Source: Candidatus Falkowiibacteriota bacterium (GTDB lineage: Bacteria; Patescibacteriota; Patescibacteriia; Patescibacteriales; JALSMD01). Taken from it: a stretch of 6,578 nucleotides of DNA. A program made the position numbers and the translations under genes. Location: the NCBI GenBank assembly GCA_026987855.1, contig JALSMD010000128.1, positions 1 to 6,578 of the forward strand, in the 5' to 3' direction. Of this stretch, positions 1-5,485 are shown one piece after another (the first letter of the stretch is position 1; every line of letters begins with the position of its first letter). The notes below the pieces were generated by a model that was given only the letters and a program-made list of their open reading frames with translations, ran no database searches and was not told the origin of the DNA.

Positions 1-567
1 GTTGACGCTACATTAACTTTTACAATTTCTGGCTTGAATGCAGGCGAAGTTGTTAACGGGGTTACCTGTAATGCTACCAGCACTGCCACTTCCACACCAT
101 TTGGCACATTATCAGTTACTGCTTCAACCACTGTCTGTCAACAATTAGCAGTAAGCACTAATGCTGATGATGGATTTACAGTCACTGTTGAACAAGACCA
201 AGAATTAACTAGTGATAGCGGCTCTACCATTAATAGTTTTGACAACTCTCCAGATGGTACTGGTTCAACTACTCCCCATAGTTGGGCTGCTCCAGCAGGA
301 ATTTTAGATAATTACAATACTTATGGCCATATGGGGCTTACTTCAGAAGATTCAACTTTAAGTAGTGGCGATGTCTTTGGTGATGCTCTTTATGTTGGTT
401 TTAATGGAACTGATCCAGTAGAAGTGATGTATCATAATGGTCCAGCCGATGGTTCCACTCCTGACAAAGGCATTACACAAGTAGCCTATACTGTTGAAAT
501 TATGGGATTACAAGAAGCAGGTGATTATGAAAATAGATTAACTTATATTTGTACTCCGACTTATTAA
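1..567 (+). CDS. Secreted surface protein with WxL-like C-terminal domain (5'-truncated by window edge)
   Basis: The frame is open from base 1, giving 188 residues of a longer protein. The TTG at 34 is not a start, because homology to the neighbour begins at the very first codon. By hand alignment about two thirds of residues match positions 171-356 of the protein at 1035-2105, so roughly 170 N-terminal residues should lie upstream. Visible elements are FGTL at 34-37, a GFTVTV strand at 58-63, the run INSFDNSPDGTGSTTPH at 77-93, NGPAD at 146-150, and a terminal strand ending LTYICTPTY. It is Thr/Ser/Asp-rich and has no LPXTG motif or C-terminal membrane helix, so any surface attachment must be non-covalent. 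Cys23 and Cys46 are extra relative to the paralogue and may form a disulfide. The WxL resemblance is inferred from strand layout; the protein is otherwise unrecognised. It ends in TAA, 24 bases before a terminator stem, so it closes its own transcription unit. Confidence 0.85.
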   Translation, partial: VDATLTFTISGLNAGEVVNGVTCNATSTATSTPFGTLSVTASTTVCQQLAVSTNADDGFTVTVEQDQELTSDSGSTINSFDNSPDGTGSTTPHSWAAPAGILDNYNTYGHMGLTSEDSTLSSGDVFGDALYVGFNGTDPVEVMYHNGPADGSTPDKGITQVAYTVEIMGLQEAGDYENRLTYICTPTY

Positions 568-591
568 AGCTCTTTGTTTCTTCATATTTCT

Positions 592-621
592 AAAAGCTAC
601 GCCTAAAAGGCGTAGCTTTTT
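592..621 (+). terminator. Rho-independent terminator of the first surface protein gene
   Basis: A perfect 12-bp stem, AAAAGCTACGCC (592-603) with GGCGTAGCTTTT (609-620), closes a 5-base TAAAA loop and runs into a T tract. The A-rich 5' arm means it could also terminate in the opposite direction, but no convergent gene is present. It sits 25 bases after the TAA stop. Confidence 0.93.
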
Positions 622-764
622 AATTGTCCACAATTATAAATATGTTTGTTAAATTTCTGTGTATAAAGTGCATTTAAAGTTTTTATAAAGATTTATTGAT
701 TATTAACTAATTGTTTTTTTGGCTAACATTACATTATTTTTTAAACAATATTTTTTTGTAAAAA

Positions 765-793
765 TTTTCAAAAATAAAAAAATATGTTATAAT
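765..793 (+). promoter_or_regulatory. Extended -10 sigma70-type promoter for the gene at 1035
   Basis: TATAAT lies at 788-793 and is preceded by TGT, giving a perfect TGnTATAAT extended -10. Exactly 17 bases upstream is TTTTCA (765-770), matching TTGACA at 4 of 6 positions. The DNA further upstream is almost pure A/T, as in an UP element. The predicted start is about base 800, just before the hairpin at 803-842. Consensus quality and its position after a terminator support it, but AT-rich DNA yields chance matches and no start site has been measured. Confidence 0.7.
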
Positions 794-802
794 AAACACT
801 AA

Positions 803-842
803 GTAGAAATGTCCATTTGGACCACAAAGGTCGAATTTCTAC
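803..842 (+). promoter_or_regulatory. 5'-leader RNA hairpin with two alternative inner stems
   Basis: An outer 8-bp perfect stem pairs GTAGAAAT (803-810) with ATTTCTAC (835-842). Inside, GTCC-ATTT-GGAC (811-822) can form a 4-bp hairpin stacked on the outer stem, or GACC-ACAAA-GGTC (820-832) can form another. They share bases 820-822, so only one can form at a time. It starts about three bases from the predicted transcript 5' end, where a stem would protect the RNA. It is followed by A's rather than T's, so it is not a terminator. Function is unknown; it could be a stability element or a small switch. Confidence 0.5.
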
Positions 843-908
843 AAAAAAGATAAAAAATTTTTTCAAAAAAAGATAAAAATTTTTTCAAAAAAAGATAAAA
901 TTTTTTTA
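843..908 (+). repeat. Three tandem 22-bp A/T-tract repeats in the leader
   Basis: The units are 843-864, 865-886 and 887-908. Each reads as A6-7, GAT, A4-6, T6-7, then C (A in the last unit). Units 1 and 2 differ only by shifts in tract length. The period of 22 bp is about two helical turns, and successive A or AnTn tracts are centred about 11-12 bp apart. Such phasing usually gives bent DNA. The array lies downstream of the predicted start site, inside the leader, so it could also matter in the RNA as unstructured A-rich sequence. Confidence 0.75.
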
Positions 909-929
909 AAAAATTATTTAAAAAAGTAG

Positions 930-949
930 TGTTAATTAGCTAATTAACA
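930..949. promoter_or_regulatory. 20-bp perfect palindrome, operator-like
   Basis: TGTTAATTAGCTAATTAACA is a perfect inverted repeat with no central spacer. As RNA it lacks a loop unless its centre opens, so a DNA-binding dimer site is the more natural reading. It lies about 85-105 bases before the start codon of the surface protein gene and 130 bases after the predicted transcription start. No regulator gene is visible in the window. Confidence 0.45.
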
Positions 950-985
950 AACAATTAACAAGTTTGTAAACATTTTATTAACAAT
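943..985 (+). repeat. Iterated ATTAACAA motif
   Basis: ATTAACAA occurs at 943-950, 954-961 and 977-984. The first copy is the right half of the palindrome at 930-949, and the second follows at 11 bp, about one helical turn. The spacing suggests extra half-sites for the same DNA-binding protein, although chance is possible in DNA this AT-rich. Confidence 0.35.
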
Positions 986-1034
986 TCAACAGACTTGATT
1001 ATTAAAAACACTTTAATAATTAAGTTTAATCCCC

Positions 1035-2105
1035 ATGCTCAAAAATAGACAGAAAAGGCTATTTCTTGTTGCTATTATTATTTTTTCTCTTATTTCTGTT
1101 TATACCTATATTCCTTTTGCTGAAGCCGCTTCTTTGACAGACGCTAAAGACACTATTAGTGACTCTGACTTAGGAGCAACAGGAGTTACCCATACTATTC
1201 AGTTTACAACCGGACAAACATTGTCAGCTGGATACTATATGCAAGTGATTTTGCCTTCCGCATTTACTAACATTGCCACTTCTTCTATTACTTGTCCGGA
1301 TGCAGCCAGCACAACTCCTTATATTTTTGGAGGCGGAACCCAAAGTTGGGATATTAGATGTGTAGTTGATACTGGAGAAACTGTTGCCACAGGCACTAAA
1401 ACATTAGTAATAGCCAATACCACTAATCCAAGCACTGCCGGAGACTATACTGTTGATTTGGCTACTAAAGACAGCAGTGATGTCGAAATAGAATCGGCTC
1501 AGGTCAAAGTATATATTATTGACGATGTTACTGTTACAGCAACAGTAGATGCTAGTTTGACATTTACTATTAGTGGTGTTGATGCTAATACAACTATTAA
1601 TGGGGTAACCACTACTGGAACTACTACTGCAACTGCTATTTCTTTTGGTACCCTTAACACAAATGCTTCCTCTACCTTAGGACAAGCATTAGCTGTTTCT
1701 ACAAATGCTACAGATGGTTTCGTGGTTACTGTTCAACAAGATCAGGAGTTAACCAGTGCTGCCGGTGCTACTATAAATAGTTTTGACAACTCTCCAGATG
1801 GCACTGGCTCAACCACCCCACATAAATGGACAGCTCCACTAAATGTTTTAGATTCTACTAATACCTATGGTCATATGGGTATTACTACCGATGATGCAGA
1901 CTTAGCTACTGATTTTACAGGTAGCAAATATGCTGGTTTAAACGGCACTGATCCGTTGACTATTATGAGTCATAATGGACCAGCTGATGGAGTTACCCAG
2001 AATAAAGGTTATGCCAAAGTAGCCTATACTATAGAAATTACTGATCTACAAGAAGCAGGAGACTACACCAACACCTTGACTTATATTTGTACACCGACTT
2101 ATTAG
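1035..2105 (+). CDS. Secreted surface protein: N-terminal beta domain plus WxL-like C-terminal domain
   Basis: The protein has 356 residues. Residues 1-31 are a signal peptide (basic MLKNRQKR, hydrophobic core, AEA cleavage site). Residues about 34-163 form a beta-rich domain beginning SLTDAKDTISDSD, with Cys87 and Cys109 as a likely disulfide. Residues about 164-356 are the domain shared with the protein at 1-567: FGTL (204-207), GFVVTV (228-233), INSFDNSPDGTGSTTPH (247-263), NGPAD (314-318) and the terminal strand AGDYTNTLTYICTPTY. There is no sortase motif or C-terminal helix. ATG 1035 is the only sensible start, since an in-frame TAA lies at 1017-1019; no Shine-Dalgarno precedes it. It has its own promoter and terminator, so it is probably made separately and abundantly. 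A role as a surface coat or adhesin held by the DUF916-like proteins downstream is inference. An S-layer-like subunit is the alternative. Confidence 0.9.
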   Translation: MLKNRQKRLFLVAIIIFSLISVYTYIPFAEAASLTDAKDTISDSDLGATGVTHTIQFTTGQTLSAGYYMQVILPSAFTNIATSSITCPDAASTTPYIFGGGTQSWDIRCVVDTGETVATGTKTLVIANTTNPSTAGDYTVDLATKDSSDVEIESAQVKVYIIDDVTVTATVDASLTFTISGVDANTTINGVTTTGTTTATAISFGTLNTNASSTLGQALAVSTNATDGFVVTVQQDQELTSAAGATINSFDNSPDGTGSTTPHKWTAPLNVLDSTNTYGHMGITTDDADLATDFTGSKYAGLNGTDPLTIMSHNGPADGVTQNKGYAKVAYTIEITDLQEAGDYTNTLTYICTPTY

Positions 2106-2118
2106 CCTTTTAAAACCC

Positions 2119-2154
2119 AAAAAAGCCTCTACCAATATTGGTAGAGGCTTTTTT
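2119..2154 (+). terminator. Strong palindromic Rho-independent terminator
   Basis: A 36-base perfect palindrome has arms AAAAAAGCCTCTACCAAT (2119-2136) and ATTGGTAGAGGCTTTTTT (2137-2154), with a GC-rich lower stem and a six-T tail. It begins 14 bases after the TAG stop. It is symmetric, so it would work in either direction. It separates the surface protein gene from the operon that follows. Confidence 0.94.
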
Positions 2155-2180
2155 ATTATATTTGTAAAATCAATAAAAAA

Positions 2181-2209
2181 TTGGTAAAATATAGTATATT
2201 AAATATAGT
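2181..2209 (+). promoter_or_regulatory. Promoter of the DUF916-like operon
   Basis: TTGGTA (2181-2186, 4 of 6 to TTGACA) and TATAGT (2204-2209, 5 of 6 to TATAAT) are separated by exactly 17 bases. This puts the start near 2216 and gives a leader of about 40 bases. A second, overlapping candidate is TTGTAA (2162-2167), 17 bases, then TAAAAT (2185-2190). The location directly after a terminator and before a gene run supports promoter function. Confidence 0.6.
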
Positions 2210-2215
2210 ATATTA
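2188..2215 (+). repeat. Two tandem 14-bp repeats spanning the -10 region
   Basis: AATATAGTATATTA occurs at 2188-2201 and again at 2202-2215. Each copy contains TATAGT, so the -10 hexamer is duplicated. Only the second copy sits at the right distance from TTGGTA. Change in copy number would alter promoter spacing by 14 bp. Confidence 0.75.
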
Positions 2216-2257
2216 AAGTTAGAGAAACTTGATTTTAATTTTTAATTTTGAAAACTA

Positions 2258-3373
2258 ATGAAAAGAACAATCTATGTCCTAACTTTTGTTTTTTTGTTAA
2301 TATTTTTTTTAAATATTAATTTTAAAGAAGCTTTAGCGCAACCTTCAATGGGAATAAAGATTAGTCCAGTACGCATAGAAGATATTGTTGACCCAGGTGA
2401 GACAATAACTAAATATGTCAAAGTAGCTAATGAATCTAATCAGAAAAAAACTCTATATGTTTATTTAAGAGACTTTAAAGCTGAAGGAGAGGAAGGTAAA
2501 CCAAAATTGATTGCTCCTGGTTCAGAAAAGGGATATTTTTTAGCTTCTTGGATTGACATCACTAAGGACGGTATAGAATTTGCTCCCTGGGAAGAAAAAA
2601 TTATTCAATTTCAAATTCATGTTCCTGATAATACTGGCCCAGGAGGGTACTATGGAGCAATTTTATTTGGCGCTCAACCGCCTAAATTGAATATTGAGGG
2701 CGAGGACAAAGGCGCCGGAATGGCTATTGCCCAACAGACAGGGTGTTTAGTTCTTTTACAGGTATCAGGTGATGTCATTGAAAAAGCAGAAATTAGAGAA
2801 TTTAGCACAGACAAGGATTTTTACAGCACCCCCTTTAAAGTAAATTTTTTAATTAGAGTAGAAAATTTAGGGAATGTACATGTTAAGCCACACGGAGCTA
2901 TTACTATTAAAAATATGTTTGGGAAAAAGGTGGCTGAGGTAAAAGTTAATGACAAGGGGGCAAATGTTTTGCCTAATTCTATTCGTCGTTTTAAAGTTAA
3001 TTGGGAGGGCGATAGTGGTTTCGGTAAATATACAGCAGAGTTAGGTTTAAGTTACGGAACCGCTGTTAGCAAAGGCGGTAAAGGCAAACAATCTATTTTT
3101 TCCACAATTACCTTTTGGATTATTCCTTGGCGAATTATTATTCCTGTTGTTTTAGGACTGATATTTTTAGGTAGTTTAATATTTTTATTTTTAAGATTAT
3201 ATAAAAACAAGGCGGTAAAAAAAGCTATGGAACGCGCTGGTCTAAGGCACCTCCCATACAGCCCTAACTATACAGGACCATCGCCGACTCTACACCTTAC
3301 AATTGTCTTAATTATTGTTTCACTTGTTTTGTTGTTGGTAGTAGGAGCTGCCTATTTATTATTTTTCGCTTGA
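2258..3373 (+). CDS. DUF916/WxLIP-like membrane-anchored surface protein, with an added C-terminal helix
   Basis: The protein has 371 residues. The signal peptide is 1-27, ending ALA. Residues about 31-137 match the DUF916 pattern: IKISPVRIED (33-42), DPGE (45-48), a KVAN strand, YLRDF (69-73), LASWIDI (95-101), a VP-N-GPGGYYGAILFG loop (122-138). Residues about 164-290 form a second beta domain (EKAEIREFSTDKDFYS, VENLGNVHVKPHG, NVLPNSIRRFKVNWEG), comparable to the DUF3324-like part of WxL-interacting proteins. Helix 1 is about 288-314. An extra segment 329-371 adds a second helix (346-371), absent from the two paralogues downstream and different in base composition. In Firmicutes this fold binds peptidoglycan and WxL proteins; that role here is inference. 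No Shine-Dalgarno precedes the ATG. It is first in the operon and ends in TGA, the only TGA stop in the window. Confidence 0.85.
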   Translation: MKRTIYVLTFVFLLIFFLNINFKEALAQPSMGIKISPVRIEDIVDPGETITKYVKVANESNQKKTLYVYLRDFKAEGEEGKPKLIAPGSEKGYFLASWIDITKDGIEFAPWEEKIIQFQIHVPDNTGPGGYYGAILFGAQPPKLNIEGEDKGAGMAIAQQTGCLVLLQVSGDVIEKAEIREFSTDKDFYSTPFKVNFLIRVENLGNVHVKPHGAITIKNMFGKKVAEVKVNDKGANVLPNSIRRFKVNWEGDSGFGKYTAELGLSYGTAVSKGGKGKQSIFSTITFWIIPWRIIIPVVLGLIFLGSLIFLFLRLYKNKAVKKAMERAGLRHLPYSPNYTGPSPTLHLTIVLIIVSLVLLLVVGAAYLLFFA

Positions 3374-3391
3374 AAGTAATTAAAATTTGTT

Positions 3392-4360
3392 ATGTTTAGA
3401 AAAATAATTTTAATATCTTGTGTTTTTATAGCTATTGGATATATAGGGAAAATAGTTACTGCCCAAGAGGAACCAGGAATTAAGGTTAGCCCTTATATTA
3501 TTGATGAAAAAGTTCATGCTAAAGATATTTTAGAATATGATATTATTTTAAAAAATAATTACAATCATAAAGTTGATTTATATGCAGTTGTTAACGATAT
3601 TTTACCAGAAGAAGGCAACAAAGATTTTGATTACAAGGCTGATAAAAGTGTTTCATTGTCTAAATGGATAAATATTAAAAGAGGAGTTATTGAGTTATCT
3701 CCTGGCGAGGAAGAAAAAATTCCTTTAAAAATAAAGGTTAATTTGAGCGCTAAACCAGGAAAGTACCATGCAGTTGTTATATTTTCTCAAGGAACAAATA
3801 GAACGCAAGCAGAACTAGAAGCTAAAAAGAAAAATCAACCAAAAATTTTAATAAATATTGAAGTAGAAGACGAAATTGTTGAGAAAGCGCAAATTGATTA
3901 TTTTTCTTCTGCCAAAAATGTTTTTTTTAAGACCCCTGTTTCTTTTTTTGTAAAATTAGAGAATTTAGGCAACAAAGAAATAACACCTAAATGTTCAATA
4001 AGCATTTATAACCGCAAAGGTAGAGAAATAGATATTTTGGATTTTAATTCTGAAAACAAAGCAATTTCTCCTGGGGAGACACAAAGTTTTTCAGTTGACT
4101 GGAATCCAAAAAAGGTAAGTGGTCGTTTTAAGGCTAAGCTAAATATTTTTTATGGACAAAAAGAGGACAAAATATTACAAGACATAATTTATTTTTATTA
4201 TTTACCTTGGCAAAGAGTTGTAATTTTTGTAGGCATAATTTTTTTAATAGTCATTGCTTTAACTATATTTTTGTTTAAAAGGACATATCATCATACTTCT
4301 CATACTCACCATTATATTCATAATAAAATACTAGATTTAAGACAAAAAAACAAAAAGTAA
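3392..4360 (+). CDS. Divergent DUF916/WxLIP-like membrane-anchored protein with His-rich cytoplasmic tail
   Basis: The protein has 322 residues, the shortest of the three paralogues. The signal peptide is 1-24, ending VTA. The first domain keeps IKVSPYIIDEK (30-40), LSKWINIKRG (89-98), LSPGEE (102-107) and KPGKYHAVVIF (121-131), but has lost the GPGG glycine pair of its neighbours. The second domain includes VEKAQIDYFSS (163-173), VKLENLGNKEITP (187-199) and AISPGETQSFSVDW (224-237). One helix spans about 275-296. The basic tail, 297-322, contains six histidines at 300, 301, 304, 306, 307 and 310. It starts 18 bases after the previous stop with no Shine-Dalgarno and is co-directional, so it is probably co-transcribed. 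The membership call rests on shared motifs with the flanking genes; binding partner and role are unknown. The His tail would lie inside the cell and could bind metal or a cytoplasmic partner. Confidence 0.82.
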   Translation: MFRKIILISCVFIAIGYIGKIVTAQEEPGIKVSPYIIDEKVHAKDILEYDIILKNNYNHKVDLYAVVNDILPEEGNKDFDYKADKSVSLSKWINIKRGVIELSPGEEEKIPLKIKVNLSAKPGKYHAVVIFSQGTNRTQAELEAKKKNQPKILINIEVEDEIVEKAQIDYFSSAKNVFFKTPVSFFVKLENLGNKEITPKCSISIYNRKGREIDILDFNSENKAISPGETQSFSVDWNPKKVSGRFKAKLNIFYGQKEDKILQDIIYFYYLPWQRVVIFVGIIFLIVIALTIFLFKRTYHHTSHTHHYIHNKILDLRQKNKK

Positions 4361-4368
4361 TTAAATAT

Positions 4369-5472
4369 ATGTTATCGTACAAACATTTTTTGACAATTTT
4401 AATAGTAATTATTTTAAGTGTTTGTACTTTTAAGTCTGTTTATGCTCAAGGTGATATTTTAAATAAAAAAGATAAGCTTACTCTAACCATTACTCCTCCT
4501 CTGATAAAAAACAATATTAACCCAGGAGAGTCTTGGGCTAGCTACATCAAAGTAGTAAATAATAATTTAAAAGCAATTGATGTATATACCTATATTTTTG
4601 ATTTTAAAAGTGCCCCTGACGGAGGCGTAGAATTTATTCAACAAAACTTAGAGAATGCTTTAAATTTCAGCGAAGAGGATAATAAATTTTTATTAAGTCA
4701 ATGGATTAGCATAGAAAGAGGACCTATTCATTTAGAGCCACATGAAAGCAAAAAAATCCCTTTTAGCATTAGAGTGCCTGTTGATGCTGAACCAGGAGGA
4801 CATTATGCCGCTATTTTGGTTGGAACAAAGCCTGTAAGCAAAATAAAAGGAACAGGAATAAAAATTTCTTCTATGGTGTCTTCTTTAGTAATGATTAGTG
4901 TTGGCGGCAATATTATTGAAAGAGCTGATATTAGAGAATTTTATACAGATAGATCATTGTATTCCCAACCAAAAATAAAATTTATTTTGAGATTAGAAAA
5001 TACTGGCAATGTTCATATACATCCCCAAGGAGAAATAAAAATTTATAATTTTTGGGGCAAAGAAGTAGGAAGTATTCCTATTAACCATAATACTAGCTTT
5101 GGCAATGTTTTACCCGAAAGCACCCGCAAATGGGAATTTGACTGGGAAGGAGAAGAAAATTTATTAGATATGGGACGTTTTAAAGCAACAGTTGTTTTGA
5201 CTTATGGAGAAGAAGCGAAAGAAACAGTATATAGGAGTGTGTATTTTTGGATTATATATTGGCGTCCTATATTAGTATCTTTAGCTATTTTATTGGCAAT
5301 TATTTTAATCATTATTATTTCTGTAAAAATTTATGTTAGAAAAGCTATTAAAAATGTAGAAAAAAATATTCAGTTAGCTAAAATGGAAGAGAACAAAAAA
5401 GAGATTTCGGTGATTCCTTCTTCTGAAAATGGAATAATTAATTTACGCTCTCCAAAACAAAAAAGAAAATAA
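4369..5472 (+). CDS. DUF916/WxLIP-like membrane-anchored surface protein
   Basis: The protein has 367 residues. The signal peptide is 1-26, ending VYA. The DUF916-like domain covers about 37-153: LTITPPLIKNN (39-49), NPGE (51-54), KVVNN (61-65), LLSQWISIERG (108-118), LEPHESKKIPF (122-132) and VPVDAEPGGHYAAILVG (136-152). The second domain includes ERADIREFYTDRSLYS (184-199), LENTGNVHIHPQGEIKIYN (209-227), NVLPESTRKWEFDWEG (246-261) and RFKATVVLTYG (270-280). YFWIIYWRP leads into one helix at about 300-320, followed by a basic cytoplasmic tail of about 47 residues. It resembles the product at 2258 more than the one between them, mainly in the IREF-TD--YS and NVLP motifs. It follows the preceding stop by 8 bases without a Shine-Dalgarno. 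A role in holding the secreted proteins on the surface is inferred from family and context. Confidence 0.86.
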   Translation: MLSYKHFLTILIVIILSVCTFKSVYAQGDILNKKDKLTLTITPPLIKNNINPGESWASYIKVVNNNLKAIDVYTYIFDFKSAPDGGVEFIQQNLENALNFSEEDNKFLLSQWISIERGPIHLEPHESKKIPFSIRVPVDAEPGGHYAAILVGTKPVSKIKGTGIKISSMVSSLVMISVGGNIIERADIREFYTDRSLYSQPKIKFILRLENTGNVHIHPQGEIKIYNFWGKEVGSIPINHNTSFGNVLPESTRKWEFDWEGEENLLDMGRFKATVVLTYGEEAKETVYRSVYFWIIYWRPILVSLAILLAIILIIIISVKIYVRKAIKNVEKNIQLAKMEENKKEISVIPSSENGIINLRSPKQKRK

Positions 5473-5485
5473 ATAATTAATTTAT

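Larger units (their letters stand above)
568..1034. other. 467-bp gene-free AT-rich intergenic and leader region
   Basis: No coding frame is credible on either strand here. The contents in order are: a terminator (592-621); a small inverted repeat TAATTGT-CC-ACAATTA (621-636) that overlaps the terminator T tract and may be chance; an extremely AT-rich stretch (637-764) in which I see no clear signal beyond a likely UP-element role; a promoter (765-793); a hairpin (803-842); three 22-bp A/T-tract repeats (843-908); a 20-bp palindrome (930-949) with TTAACAA motifs; and a leader ending TAATCCCC directly before the ATG at 1035, with no Shine-Dalgarno. If transcription starts near 800, the 5' untranslated RNA is about 235 bases, unusually long. 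Confidence 0.8.

Noticed and set aside
34..36. TTG as the start of the first protein
   Set aside because: The frame is open to base 1 and the first codons (VDATLTFTISG) align with internal residues 171-181 of the paralogue, so the true start is upstream of the window.
621..636. Inverted repeat TAATTGT-CC-ACAATTA as an operator
   Set aside because: It is short and AT-rich, overlaps the terminator tail and is far from any promoter box; chance is likely.
803..842. Cas12a-type CRISPR repeat, because of AATTTCTAC and GTAGA
   Set aside because: A Cas12a handle needs TCTAC, a short loop, then GTAGA. Here the order is reversed with a 24-base interior, only one copy exists, and no spacers or cas genes are present.
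843..908. CRISPR-like or coding tandem array
   Set aside because: Units are contiguous low-complexity A/T tracts without spacers or an open reading frame.
995..1030. A second promoter just before the gene at 1035 (TTGATT with TTTAAT or TAATAA), allowing leaderless translation
   Set aside because: Spacing between the boxes is wrong (11-13 bases), and TTTAAT at 1025-1030 is too close to the ATG for a normal start site.
1035..1133. Type IV pilin-like N-terminus for the secreted protein
   Set aside because: There is no GFxxxE-type prepilin site; the N-terminus is an ordinary signal peptide with an AEA cleavage site.
3371..3379. TGA read as glycine (code 25), extending the first DUF916-like protein
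   Set aside because: The sequence TGA-AAG-TAA would allow a two-residue extension, but no other in-frame TGA occurs in the roughly 1,970 codons of the window, whereas a code-25 genome would use it often.
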